Shown here: one piece after another, positions 14,055 through 22,257 of the stretch
Numbering within the stretch: the stretch's first letter is position 1
How the letters are laid out: every line of letters starts with the position of its first letter
NCBI RefSeq assembly: GCF_015704865.1
Contig: NZ_JADQTO010000052.1
Location: forward strand, 1-36,729
Length of the DNA: 36,729 bases
Reading direction: 5' to 3'
Source of the DNA: Actinoplanes aureus
GTDB lineage: Bacteria; Actinomycetota; Actinomycetes; Mycobacteriales; Micromonosporaceae
Made by a program: the position numbers and the translations under genes
Notes under the pieces: generated by a model
What the model was told of the DNA's origin: nothing
What the model saw: the letters and a program-made list of their open reading frames with translations, nothing else
The model's database searches: none

Positions 14055-16349
14055 TTGTCAAGCTCGGGGCCTGAGATCGAATACGAACAGGCGTACTTGA
14101 CCACGCTCTACCAGCGGCTGGATCAATTGCGTGAGCAGGCCGACACCCGCCTGCGCGCGATCCTGTTGGAGGCCGGCGGCACCCCACAGGGCCGCACCCA
14201 GCGCGAGGCCACCCGTAGTCACTACGCGGAACAACTCGCTCAGTTCAATTCCGTCGAGAACGGACTTTGTTTCGGCCGGCTCGACTTCAGTGCCCAGAAT
14301 CCGCGCTACATCGGCCGGATCGGACTTTTCGCCGCGGATCGTGATCGGGATCCACTTCTGGTGGACTGGCGGGCGGCCGCCGCCCGGCCCTTCTACCTCG
14401 CCACCGCGGTGAGCCCGGACGGCGTGACCCGCAGGCGGCACCTGCGCACCCGGGGGCGGGTCCTCACCGGCATCGACGACGAGATCCTGGACATCGAGGC
14501 CGGCGACGGCACCGGCCGCGAGGACGTGACCGGTGAGGCGGCGCTGCTCTCCGCGCTGACCGCCAACCGCACCGGCCGGATGCGCGACATCGTCGAGACC
14601 ATCCAGGCCGAGCAGGACGAGGTGATCCGGTCCGGGCTGCCCGGGGCGCTGGTGGTGCAGGGTGGTCCGGGGACCGGCAAGACCGCGGTCGCGCTGCACC
14701 GCGCGGCGTACCTGCTCTACACCTACCGGGAGCAGCTGACCCGCAGCGGTGTGCTGATTCTCGGCCCGAACACCACCTTCCTTCGCTACATCTCGCAGGT
14801 GCTGCCGTCGCTGGCCGAGACCGGAGTGCTGCTCGCCACCCTCGGTGACATGTTCCCCGGCGTCCGCGCCCGGGCCGTCGAGCCGCCGGCGGCCGCCGCG
14901 CTCAAGGGCTCGCCGCACATGCTCGACGTGCTGGAGAACGCGGTCGCCGACCGGCAGACCGTGCCGGACCAGTTCGTCGAGGTGGACCACGACGGCTACC
15001 CGGTGCGCATCGAGCGGGCCGTCCTCGAGGACGCCCGTGCCGTCGCCCGCCGGTCCGGCCGCCCGCACAACGTGGCCCGGCAGCTCTTCGTGACCGAGGC
15101 GATCCACCAGCTCTCCCTGCAGATCGCCGAGCGGATCGGCGCGGACCCGCTGGGCGGCGACAACCTGCTCTCCGAGGCCGACCTGGCCGAGACCCGCCGG
15201 GAGCTGCGTGAGGACGTCGACGTCCAGCAGGCACTCTTCGACTTCTGGCCGGTGCTCACGCCACGCCAGGTGCTGCGTGACCTGCTCACCGACGACGACC
15301 GCCTGGAATCGGCCGGCTGCACCCCGGCGGAACGCGCGCTGCTGCTGCGTGACCGGGACGCCGGCTGGACGCCGGCCGACGTGCCGTTGCTCGACGAGCT
15401 CGCCGAGCTGCTCGGTATCGACGACACCCTCAAGGTGCGCGAGCAGCAGCGCCAGCGCCGAGCCGCGATCGAGTACGCGGAAGGCGTCCTCGAGATCGTC
15501 GAGGGCTCCCGGTCGCTGGACTTCGAGGACGAGTCCGCCGAGAAGGACGAGATCCTCTCGGCGCTCGACGTGGTGGACGCCAGCGCCTTCGTCGAGCGGC
15601 ACGAGGTGCTCGACACGCGTACCGCCGCGGAGCGGGCCGCCACCGACCGCACCTGGGCCTTCGGGCACGTGATCGTCGACGAGGCGCAGGAGCTGTCGCC
15701 GATGGCCTGGCGCCTGCTGATGCGCCGCTGCCCGAGCCGCTCGATCACCGCGGTCGGTGACGTCGCGCAGACCTCGGAGCTGGCCGGGAGCACCAGCTGG
15801 GAGCAGATCTTCGAGCCGTACGTGGCGCAGCGCTGGCGTCTGGTCGAGCTGAGCGTCAACTACCGCACCCCGGCCGAGGTGATGGCGGTCGCGGCCGACA
15901 TCCTGGCCGCGATCGATCCCGCGCTGCGGCCGCCGCGTTCGGTGCGTTCGGCCGGCGTCACGCCGTGGGCACGCCGGGTGCCGGCGGCCACTCTCGCCGA
16001 AGAGCTGATCGCCGACGTACGCAAGGAGGCCGCCCTGATCGAGGAGGGCCGGCTCGGCGTCCTGGTGCCCGAGCGGCTGGAGGCCTCGCTCGGCGCCGAG
16101 CTGGTCGCGGCGATTCCCGGCGCGGCCGTGGGTGAGCAGCCCGACCTGCTCAACCACGTCGTCCTGATGACCGTCCGCCAGGCCAAGGGCCTGGAGTTCG
16201 ACTCGGTCCTGGTCGTCGCGCCCGACGAGATCGTCGCGGAGAGCCCGCGCGGGCTCTCCGACCTCTACGTCGCGGTCACCCGGGCCACCCGGCATCTCGG
16301 TGTGCTGCACACCGACGATCTGCCCGGGGTGCTGTCCTCCCTCGCCTGA
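14055..16349 (+). CDS. helD: HelD/HelR-type RNA polymerase-recycling ATPase
   Basis: A UvrD-like superfamily-1 ATPase of 764 residues, the actinobacterial HelD class. Such proteins push a coiled-coil arm into the RNA polymerase channels and free stalled enzyme; Streptomyces HelR also displaces rifamycins. Seen here: N-terminal coiled coil (EYEQAYLTTLYQRLDQLREQ), Walker A GGPGTGKTAVALHRAA (from about residue 203), Walker B VIVDEAQELSP, motif III GDVAQTS, and a late RQAKGLEFDSVLVV helicase motif. TTG at 14055 is preferred because AAAGGGG precedes it and the family N-terminus begins here; in-frame ATGs at 14007 and 14031 lack good ribosome-binding sites. A structured leader lies upstream. No palindrome of the rifamycin-associated-element type was recognised. 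Confidence 0.9.
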   Translation: MSSSGPEIEYEQAYLTTLYQRLDQLREQADTRLRAILLEAGGTPQGRTQREATRSHYAEQLAQFNSVENGLCFGRLDFSAQNPRYIGRIGLFAADRDRDPLLVDWRAAAARPFYLATAVSPDGVTRRRHLRTRGRVLTGIDDEILDIEAGDGTGREDVTGEAALLSALTANRTGRMRDIVETIQAEQDEVIRSGLPGALVVQGGPGTGKTAVALHRAAYLLYTYREQLTRSGVLILGPNTTFLRYISQVLPSLAETGVLLATLGDMFPGVRARAVEPPAAAALKGSPHMLDVLENAVADRQTVPDQFVEVDHDGYPVRIERAVLEDARAVARRSGRPHNVARQLFVTEAIHQLSLQIAERIGADPLGGDNLLSEADLAETRRELREDVDVQQALFDFWPVLTPRQVLRDLLTDDDRLESAGCTPAERALLLRDRDAGWTPADVPLLDELAELLGIDDTLKVREQQRQRRAAIEYAEGVLEIVEGSRSLDFEDESAEKDEILSALDVVDASAFVERHEVLDTRTAAERAATDRTWAFGHVIVDEAQELSPMAWRLLMRRCPSRSITAVGDVAQTSELAGSTSWEQIFEPYVAQRWRLVELSVNYRTPAEVMAVAADILAAIDPALRPPRSVRSAGVTPWARRVPAATLAEELIADVRKEAALIEEGRLGVLVPERLEASLGAELVAAIPGAAVGEQPDLLNHVVLMTVRQAKGLEFDSVLVVAPDEIVAESPRGLSDLYVAVTRATRHLGVLHTDDLPGVLSSLA

Positions 16350-16356
16350 GACCGCC

Positions 16357-16380
16357 GGGGTGCTCCCCTCGGAGCACCCC
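16357..16380 (+). terminator. Hairpin terminator after helD
   Basis: GGGGTGCTCC and GGAGCACCCC form a 10-bp stem with a CCTC loop, seven bases after the helD stop and before the GNAT gene. Confidence 0.8.
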
Positions 16381-16430
16381 ACCAGGCAATATCGCCTTTT
16401 TCGGGTGTTATCCGCCGCTAAGGTGGCGGC

Positions 16431-17273
16431 ATGGCGGAGTTCACGGTGTCGACGGCGAGCGCGGACGACATGCGACTGATCGCGGCCTGGGCGCGCGACG
16501 AGGGCTGGCACCCGGGGGACGGTGACGAGAACGTCTTCTTCCCCACCGACCCGGGCGGTTTCCTCGTCGGTCGGCTGGACGAGCGGCCGATCAGCTCGAT
16601 CGCGGCGATCCGGTACGGGAGCGGGCACGGGTTCATCGGGCTCTACCTGACGGTTCCGGAGTTCCGTGGCCGGGGCTACGGCCTGAAGACCTGGCAGGCC
16701 GGCATGGAACGGCTCGCCGGACGCCACATCGGTCTCGACGGGGTCGTCGCCCAGCAGGAGAACTACCGCAGGTCCGGGTTCCAGCAGGCGTGGATCACCA
16801 CCCGGTACGAGGGGGTGCTCGCCGGTGCGGAGACGGCACCCGGCCTCGAGGTGGTGGAGGCCTCGGAGGTCCCGTTCGGCGAGCTGGCCGCGTACGATCG
16901 CCGGTTCTTCCCGGCCGAGCGCGACGCCTTCCTGGCGCTCTGGATCACCGCGCCGGGACGGCACGGGGTGGCGGTGATCCGCGACGACCGGGTGGCCGGG
17001 TTCGCGGTCCGGCGGCCCGCCGGGGACGCCGACCGGATCGGGCCGGTGTTCGCCGACGACCTGGCCGCCGCCGAGACGCTGCTGGCGGGTCTGAGCACCG
17101 ACTACGAGATGCCGGTGCTCCTCGACGTGCCGGGGACCAACCCGGAGGCGGCGAAGCTGGCCGGGCGGCTCGGGCTGGAGCCGGCCTGGGACACCGCCCG
17201 GATGTACACCTCCGGCACGCCCGAGATGGATCTGTCCGGTATCTACGCCGTGACGAGCCTGGAGCTGGGCTGA
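16431..17273 (+). CDS. GNAT-family N-acetyltransferase, two-domain
   Basis: A 280-residue acetyl-CoA-dependent N-acyltransferase. The first GNAT domain (about residues 1-130) has the acetyl-CoA loop RGRGYG within VPEFRGRGYGLKTW; the second half (about 145-275) looks like the C-terminal GNAT-like domain that accompanies it in YitH/HolE-type proteins. Substrate unknown; small amines or antibiotics are both possible. ATG at 16431 follows AAGGTGG; CCGCC (16412-16416) can pair with GGCGG (16425-16429), leaving part of the ribosome-binding site in a loop. It is isolated by terminators on both sides. Confidence 0.88.
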   Translation: MAEFTVSTASADDMRLIAAWARDEGWHPGDGDENVFFPTDPGGFLVGRLDERPISSIAAIRYGSGHGFIGLYLTVPEFRGRGYGLKTWQAGMERLAGRHIGLDGVVAQQENYRRSGFQQAWITTRYEGVLAGAETAPGLEVVEASEVPFGELAAYDRRFFPAERDAFLALWITAPGRHGVAVIRDDRVAGFAVRRPAGDADRIGPVFADDLAAAETLLAGLSTDYEMPVLLDVPGTNPEAAKLAGRLGLEPAWDTARMYTSGTPEMDLSGIYAVTSLELG

Positions 17274-17277
17274 CGAA

Positions 17278-17303
17278 AAGGGCCCGGCGGATGCCGGGCC
17301 CTT
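17278..17303. terminator. Bidirectional hairpin terminator
   Basis: AAGGGCCCGGC and GCCGGGCCCTT form a perfect 11-bp stem with a GGAT loop between the convergent GNAT and sigma-factor genes. It has an A run on the left and T-rich sequence on the right, so it can work in both directions. Confidence 0.88.
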
Positions 17304-17318
17304 CTCCTGCTGCTCTGG

Positions 17319-18248
17319 TCAGGCGGCGGTAGCCGGCTGCTTGTGCGTGCCGCGGCCGATCGCGGTGTGTCCGTGCGCGTTCGTCATGGCGAGACGGCTG
17401 TGCATGGTGGTGTTGTTCGCGATGTTGGCGTAGTAGGTGGCACGCCGGCGCGCGGTGATGCTCTCCGGGTTGTCCGGAACCGGCGCCAGGTCCGGGTTGA
17501 GGTGGGTGTTCAGACCGTCCTTGAGCAGCGAGAGCGCCTCGGCGCGCAGCTGCGAGACCCGCGACTCGGTGACGCCCAGGTCGGCGGCGATGTCCGCCAT
17601 CGGGCGCTCGTTCAGGAAGTACTCGGTGACGACGGTCTGCAGGCGCTCCGGCAGCGAGTCGATGGCGTGGTGCAGGTAGCCGATCTGCTCGCGGCGCAGC
17701 AGCATCTCCTCCGGGCCCGGGTCACGCTCGGTGACCAGGTCGTCGGCGCTGCTGGTGGTGAAGCCCTGGAGCGAGAGCACGGTGGCGCGCTGCACGTCGG
17801 TGTCGGTCTGGTGCAGCTCGCTCGTGGTGGTGCCGAGCGCCTGGGCCAGCTCCTCCGGCGTGGGCGTACGGCCCAGCGTGGTGGTGAGCTGCTGGCGGGT
17901 CACGTCGGTGTTGCGGGCCTTGGACCGCACCGAGCGGGTCGCCCAGTCCAGCGCGCGCAGCTCGTCCAGGAGCGCGCCACGGATCCGGGTGCCGGCGAAG
18001 CGGTGGAACGGGACGCCGCGGTTCGGGTCCCAGCCGCGGACCGCGGTGACCAGGGCGTGCAGGCCGGCGCTGGTCAGGTCGTCGCGGTGGATGTGGTTGG
18101 GGATGCGGCTCAGCATGTCCCGCACCAGGTGGCCGACCAGCGGCATGTGCGTGCGGATCAGCTCCTCCTGCTCCGCGGCGGAGAGCACGGGCGTGGCGGT
18201 AGCGGTGTCGGCGGCGAAGTCGGCAGCGGTCGTCACGGTGCTGGTCAT
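17319..18248 (-). CDS. FliA/WhiG-type sigma factor (copy 2)
   Basis: A 309-residue sigma-28-group factor, paralogous to the one at 12431-13285. Region 2 is about residues 33-108 (HMPLVGHLVRDML...DWATRSVR), region 4 about 190-250 with ADIAADLGVTESRVSQLRA. It has a longer Thr/Ala-rich N-terminus and a distinctive C-terminal tail, ARRRATYYANIA then RLAMTN, ending in a Thr/His/Lys-rich stretch. The tail aligns with that of the first copy. ATG at 18248 is preceded by GGGGGA. No anti-sigma gene of the FlgM type is visible beside it. A role in sporangium or flagellar gene control is inferred from the family and probable genus. Confidence 0.92.
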   Translation of the reverse strand: MTSTVTTAADFAADTATATPVLSAAEQEELIRTHMPLVGHLVRDMLSRIPNHIHRDDLTSAGLHALVTAVRGWDPNRGVPFHRFAGTRIRGALLDELRALDWATRSVRSKARNTDVTRQQLTTTLGRTPTPEELAQALGTTTSELHQTDTDVQRATVLSLQGFTTSSADDLVTERDPGPEEMLLRREQIGYLHHAIDSLPERLQTVVTEYFLNERPMADIAADLGVTESRVSQLRAEALSLLKDGLNTHLNPDLAPVPDNPESITARRRATYYANIANNTTMHSRLAMTNAHGHTAIGRGTHKQPATAA

Positions 18249-18451
18249 GTCGTTTCCCCCGGTTGTTGTCGGCGCCCGATGGCTGGTGGGCGTCGGCTGA
18301 CAGGGAGAACTTTCCGGCGCGGAGGGTGCACGTACCGGTCACGCACAGTTGCGTACCAGTTGCATCCGGACCGCGTTCCCGGCGTTGGTGGTCCATCGGC
18401 GCCCGGCGGGCCTGGTTGAGGGTTCCGGCCCGGTGGTGCAGGGTGTGCCGC

Positions 18452-18952
18452 ATGGATCTGACTGACACCGCCGGGCTGGTCGCCCTTCTCGCCGGCCTGC
18501 TCATCGCGACCGGGGTGATCGGCGTGATGCTGCCGGTGCTACCCGGCCTGCTGCTCAGCTGGAGCGGTGTGTTGCTCTGGACGCTGCTCGGAGGCGGCGG
18601 AGCTGGCGTGCGGTGGGCGATCCTGGTGGTCGCCACGCTGATCGCCGGCGCCGGCCTGGTGATCAAGTTCCTCTGGCCGGGCAAGCGGCTGAAGAGCACC
18701 GGGGTGCCGACGTCGGCGCTGATGGCCGGCGGTGTGCTGGGCCTTATCGGGTTCTTCGTGATACCCGTGATCGGCCTGGTTCTAGGCTTCCTGCTCGGCG
18801 TCTGGCTGGTCGAGCTGAACCGGGTGGGTCACGAGCGCGCGTGGCCGTCCACCCGGTCGGCGTTCGCCGCGGTCGGGCTCTCACTGCTCGTCGAGTTCGC
18901 CGCCGCACTGGCCATCGCGGTGGTCTTCGTCCTCGGCCTGATCATCGCGTAG
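18452..18952 (+). CDS. DUF456-family membrane protein
   Basis: A 166-residue integral membrane protein with about four hydrophobic helices (residues 8-45, 53-75, 88-122 and 138-166), interrupted by a short basic cytoplasmic loop (WPGKRLKS). It matches the DUF456 pattern, including the Gly/Pro-rich first helix pair (GVMLPVLPGLLLSW). Function is not established for the family. ATG at 18452 is the first Met of the conserved start. Its 3' end overlaps the convergent carboxypeptidase gene by 11 bases. Confidence 0.85.
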   Translation: MDLTDTAGLVALLAGLLIATGVIGVMLPVLPGLLLSWSGVLLWTLLGGGGAGVRWAILVVATLIAGAGLVIKFLWPGKRLKSTGVPTSALMAGGVLGLIGFFVIPVIGLVLGFLLGVWLVELNRVGHERAWPSTRSAFAAVGLSLLVEFAAALAIAVVFVLGLIIA

Positions 18953-20180
18953 AACGGGCCAGCCGGCGCCGGCGCCGTTGCGTGAGCAGCAGCAACAGCG
19001 GCGCGGCGGTCAGGACGACGGCGACCGACAGCGCCGCCGCCACGGCGAGACCACGCGGAGCGGACGGCCGGGCCGTCCCGCTCTCCGTCTCGCCGCCGAC
19101 CGCCTTCTCCTCCTCCGCCGGAGCCGCGGCCTTCGCCTCGGCCACCTCCTCGGGCGTCACCAGGTGGCCGACCGACGTGCCCTTGGGCTGCGCGAAACCC
19201 CAGTCGAGCAGCTTGGCGCCCTGCTCCCAGCCGCGCAGTGGCCGGGCCTCGGCGCCGAGGAGGGTGACCACCAGCCGGCGGCCGTCGCGCTCGGCCGCGC
19301 CGACATAGCTGTGGCGGGCCAGGGTGGTGAACCCGGTCTTGCCGCCGAGCGCGCCCGGGTAGTTGTAGACCAGCTTGTTCTCGTTCTGGAACTGGAAGCC
19401 GCCCACCTTCCGCGACTTCAGCTTCTGCGCCGGCATCTTCGCGGAACGGGTGAGCACGTACTTGCGGAAGTCGTCGTTCGCGAAGCACACCCGGGCGATC
19501 AGCGCCAGATCGTACGCACTGGTGAACTGCCCCTTGCCGTCCAGTCCGGACGGTGTCACCGCGTGCGTCTGGTTGGCGCCCAGCGACGCGGCCTTCGCGT
19601 TCATCGCGGCGACCGTCTTGGGCAGGCCGTCGTTGCCGCCGCCACCGGCCAGCCGGGCCAGGGCGTTGGCGGCGTCGTTGCCGGAGTTGAGCAGCAGGCC
19701 GAGCCAGAGCGTCGAGATCGGATAGACGCCGCCGACCACCAGGCCGACCGCGGAGCTGCCGGGCTCGATGTTCAGGTCGCCCCGGGTGATGGTCACCTTC
19801 TGCGCCGGATCCAGTTGTTCCAGCGCGGTCGCCGCCAGCAGGATCTTCTGCACGCTGGCCGGGGTCTGGTGCACGTGCGGCCCGCAGGCACCCAGCACCT
19901 CGCCGGTGTCCAGGTCGGCGACCAGCCAGGTGGTGGCGGTGACCGCCGGCGGTCTCGGGCTGCCCTCGGCGGCGACCAGCCCGTGCGTGGCGAGGGCGCT
20001 GCCGCCGACCGCCATGTCCGCGGGGTTCTCGGCCGGCGGCACCGGGCGCGGCGGCATGCTCGGAGCGGCGACCTTCGGCTTCGGGCAGGGAAGCTCGGCG
20101 GCGAGAGCCGGCGAGGCGGGCAGGGCGGCCGCGGGGACGGCGAACAACGTTGCGGCCAGTGCCGCGAGGATCCGGGTCAC
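18942..20180 (-). CDS. D-alanyl-D-alanine carboxypeptidase (S11 family, DacA-like)
   Basis: A 412-residue penicillin-binding-protein-type carboxypeptidase that trims the terminal D-Ala from peptidoglycan pentapeptides outside the membrane. Signal peptide at residues 1-28; catalytic motifs S109-V-Q-K112 (SxxK), S166-G-N168 (SxN) and K281-T-G283 (KTG) are all present and correctly spaced. A C-terminal membrane helix (about 376-399) with a following RRRRR stop-transfer signal anchors it. It starts with GTG at 20180, and GTGA overlaps the stop of the upstream gene, indicating translational coupling. Its end overlaps the convergent DUF456 gene. Confidence 0.93.
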   Translation of the reverse strand: MTRILAALAATLFAVPAAALPASPALAAELPCPKPKVAAPSMPPRPVPPAENPADMAVGGSALATHGLVAAEGSPRPPAVTATTWLVADLDTGEVLGACGPHVHQTPASVQKILLAATALEQLDPAQKVTITRGDLNIEPGSSAVGLVVGGVYPISTLWLGLLLNSGNDAANALARLAGGGGNDGLPKTVAAMNAKAASLGANQTHAVTPSGLDGKGQFTSAYDLALIARVCFANDDFRKYVLTRSAKMPAQKLKSRKVGGFQFQNENKLVYNYPGALGGKTGFTTLARHSYVGAAERDGRRLVVTLLGAEARPLRGWEQGAKLLDWGFAQPKGTSVGHLVTPEEVAEAKAAAPAEEEKAVGGETESGTARPSAPRGLAVAAALSVAVVLTAAPLLLLLTQRRRRRLARSTR

Positions 20181-20608
20181 GGCCAGCGGGCCCCCGCCTC
20201 CAGCCGGCGGTCGAGCAGTTGCCCGAGTGGCATCGGCTCGCCGTCTCCGCCGCCCGCGCCCACGATCATCCGGGGCATGCTGGGGGAGAGGTCGGCGCCG
20301 GCGAACCGGGCCCGCAGCGAGGGCGGGACGGTCAGGATGTAGTACTCGCCGTCCTCGCCGACGGCCACCGAGCGGTCCGACTTCAGGTACCAGCCGCGGA
20401 CGGTGGTCTTGTAGGTGGAGCGTCCGTCGAGCGTGCGGGCGGTCAGGGTGTGCGGTTCGAGCCCGCGCTCGGTGGCGCGCCGGACGAAGTCGTCGAGCAG
20501 TGCGGCGGCCCGGCGAGCCTCGGCGGCCCGTTCGGCCTCCAGTGCGGCGGCGCGGCCGGCCACCGCACGCCTCTGCTGCTCCCGCCAGTCGGCCTGCTCG
20601 TCCCGCAT
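20177..20608 (-). CDS. Unknown small protein coupled to the carboxypeptidase
   Basis: A 143-residue protein starting MRDEQADWREQQRRA at 20608. The first half is a charged Ala/Arg/Glu helix, probably coiled coil (residues 1-55); the second half is a compact mixed-charge region (TLDGRSTYKTTVRGWYLKSDRSVAVGEDGEYYILTVPP) with an alternating pattern suggesting a small beta domain. No signal peptide, so cytoplasmic. It overlaps the carboxypeptidase start by four bases (GTGA), so the two products are probably made in a fixed ratio. The coupling suggests a cell-wall-related role, but no domain is recognised. Confidence 0.7.
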   Translation of the reverse strand: MRDEQADWREQQRRAVAGRAAALEAERAAEARRAAALLDDFVRRATERGLEPHTLTARTLDGRSTYKTTVRGWYLKSDRSVAVGEDGEYYILTVPPSLRARFAGADLSPSMPRMIVGAGGGDGEPMPLGQLLDRRLEAGARWP

Positions 20609-20705
20609 GGCGCCGACCCTAACGTGAACCCCGGGCCGGCGGCCAACCGGGCTTTCTCTGCGAATCCGGTGCCATTCCGTGTCGCTATTTTGATAACGGC
20701 GAGGC

Positions 20706-20720
20706 TTCGCCAGTGGCGAA
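20706..20720. promoter_or_regulatory. Dyad in the lsr2 upstream region
   Basis: TTCGCC and GGCGAA flank AGT, giving a 15-base dyad about 90 bases before the lsr2 start. Just upstream (about 20683-20696) is the most AT-rich stretch of this gap (TATTTTGATAA), which could hold the promoter or an Lsr2 autoregulatory site. Confidence 0.3.
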
Positions 20721-20809
20721 AGAATTGCCGGATCGCGGCGGGGAGTTGCGCGGCACACCGGTTGCGAGCCAGACTGGGCGCGGTTGATTAATTTCTCTCG
20801 GGAGTCGTT

Positions 20810-21160
20810 ATGGCGCGGCAGGTAATCACCACCCTGATCGACGATCTGGACGGCAAGAAGGCGGATCGGACCGTTGAGTTCAGCCTCGACGGCGTCAGCT
20901 ACACGATCGACCTTTCCGAGGCCAATGCCGGAAAGTTGCGTAAGGCTCTGGACCCGTACATCTCCGCGGGCACACGTCTGGGGCGTACCGTGTCCGGGCG
21001 TATCGCCTCGCGCGGCGGGGCACCGGCCCGGACCGCGGGTTCGCGCGACGAGAACCGGCTGATCCGCGAGTGGGCGATCCAGAACGGGCACAAAATCTCC
21101 GAGCGCGGCCGCATTCCGCAGGAGGTCAGCAACGCGTACCGGGCGGCCCACGGTCGCTGA
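20810..21160 (+). CDS. lsr2: Lsr2 nucleoid-associated silencer
   Basis: A 116-residue Lsr2, the actinobacterial H-NS analogue that bridges AT-rich DNA and silences foreign genes. The N-terminal oligomerisation domain (MARQVITTLIDDLDGK... through about residue 60) is followed by a flexible linker and the C-terminal AT-hook-like DNA-binding domain with RGR (in ERGRIPQEV) and a helix ending AYRAAHGR. Full length with all hallmark residues. ATG at 20810 is preceded by GGGAG. It is monocistronic, with a strong terminator after it. Confidence 0.97.
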   Translation: MARQVITTLIDDLDGKKADRTVEFSLDGVSYTIDLSEANAGKLRKALDPYISAGTRLGRTVSGRIASRGGAPARTAGSRDENRLIREWAIQNGHKISERGRIPQEVSNAYRAAHGR

Positions 21161-21173
21161 TTCGCCGGTTGCG

Positions 21174-21203
21174 GCTGTGCCGGTGCCGCGCCACCGGCAC
21201 AGC
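21174..21203 (+). terminator. Hairpin terminator after lsr2
   Basis: GCTGTGCCGGTG and CACCGGCACAGC form a 12-bp stem with a 6-base loop, 13 bases after the lsr2 stop. The rest of the gap to 21357 has a small dyad, TTGAA-CCTAT-TTCAA (21282-21296), and no gene seen. Confidence 0.85.
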
Positions 21204-21357
21204 TCAGTTAAGGATCTCTCTGCGAGACGAACCGATAACTGGCGGTAAAGCCGGCGGGCTGGGAAATCCCACCCGTCCCAATTGAACCTATTTCAACGAG
21301 GCTGCGGCGGCAGCGGCCGGGCGGGCGGGCGGAAAAGCATAAAGCGCGCCGATAAAG

Positions 21358-22236
21358 CTAGCTCCGGAGCCGGGGTAGTTCGGCGGCAACCGCCTCCAGC
21401 ACCTTCTCGTCACCGGCGTACCAACTGGACTGCCGCGGCCAGTGCGTGATGACGTCGGTGAAGCCGAGTTCCGCCGCTCTGCCGACCGCGTCCTCGAACG
21501 CCGCCACACTGCTCATCGAGTAAATCGGCGAGGTGTCCAGATTCAGATAGCGGTCCATCGCGTCGAGCGGGCGGCCGGCGGCGGTCAGGGCGGCTTCGAA
21601 ACGGTCCTTGACCTCGGCCACCGAACGCCACCACGACTCCGGGCCGTCCACGTCGTGTGCGCCGGTGGTGACCCAGCCGTCGCCGTACCGGACCGCGAGG
21701 CGCAGCGCCCGCGGCCCGTTGGCGGCGACCACGAACGGCGTCCGGGGCTGTTGGACCGGGCCGGGGATGCTGCGGGCGTCCACCGCCGAGAACCAGGAGC
21801 CGGACCAGGTGGTGGCCGGCGACCGCAGGATCGTGTCGAACAGTTCCAGGAACTCGGCGAAGCGGTCCACCCGCTGCCGCGGGGTGAGCTCCGCGGCGCC
21901 CAGCACCGCCGAGTCGAAGCCGATCCCGCCTGCGCCCAGCCCGAGCAGCAGCCGGCCGTCCGAGATGTCGTCGAGCGCCACCGCCTCGCGGGCGAAATGC
22001 ACCGGGTGACGGAAGTTCGGCGAGGCCACGTACGTCCCGAGACGGATCCGCGAGGTGACCATGGCGGCCGCGGTGAGGGTCGGTACCGAGTCGAACCACG
22101 GGCCGTCGATCAGATCGCGCCAGCCCAGGTGGTCGTACGTCCAGGCGTGGTCGAAGCCGTACTCCTCGGCCCGGCGCCACCGCCGGCTCGACTCGGCCCA
22201 GCGCTGGTCGGGGAGAATCACGATGCCGATGCGCAT
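21358..22236 (-). CDS. LLM-class (luciferase-like) flavin oxidoreductase
   Basis: A 292-residue TIM-barrel protein of the luciferase-like monooxygenase family, which uses FMN or coenzyme F420. Family features: N-terminal strand MRIGIVILP, YDHLGW near residue 40, PVHFAREAVALDDISDGRLLLGLGAGG (about 86-112) and the late RYGDGWVTTG flavin-site segment. Fgd elsewhere in the window shows the cell makes F420, so F420 is plausible here, but the substrate is unknown. It is 21 bases downstream of a MarR regulator on the same strand and is probably controlled by it. Confidence 0.87.
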   Translation of the reverse strand: MRIGIVILPDQRWAESSRRWRRAEEYGFDHAWTYDHLGWRDLIDGPWFDSVPTLTAAAMVTSRIRLGTYVASPNFRHPVHFAREAVALDDISDGRLLLGLGAGGIGFDSAVLGAAELTPRQRVDRFAEFLELFDTILRSPATTWSGSWFSAVDARSIPGPVQQPRTPFVVAANGPRALRLAVRYGDGWVTTGAHDVDGPESWWRSVAEVKDRFEAALTAAGRPLDAMDRYLNLDTSPIYSMSSVAAFEDAVGRAAELGFTDVITHWPRQSSWYAGDEKVLEAVAAELPRLRS

Positions 22237-22257
22237 CGGCGAAGCGTACCGGGATCG

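Noticed and set aside
14058..16964. 968-codon minus-strand frame opposite helD
   Set aside because: Composition typical of an antisense frame (Val/Arg/Gly/His/Asp) and no recognisable motif; helD on the other strand is complete.
18249..18451. WhiG/FliA-type autoregulatory promoter before the second sigma gene
   Set aside because: A GCCGGAAA resembles the -10, but no TAAA-like -35 sits about 15 bases upstream, so self-control is not supported.
20450..20480. tRNA T-arm-like sequence (GGTTCGAGCCC)
   Set aside because: It lies inside the coding region of the 143-residue gene (codons for Arg-Gly-Leu-Glu-Pro) and no acceptor, D or anticodon arms fit around it.
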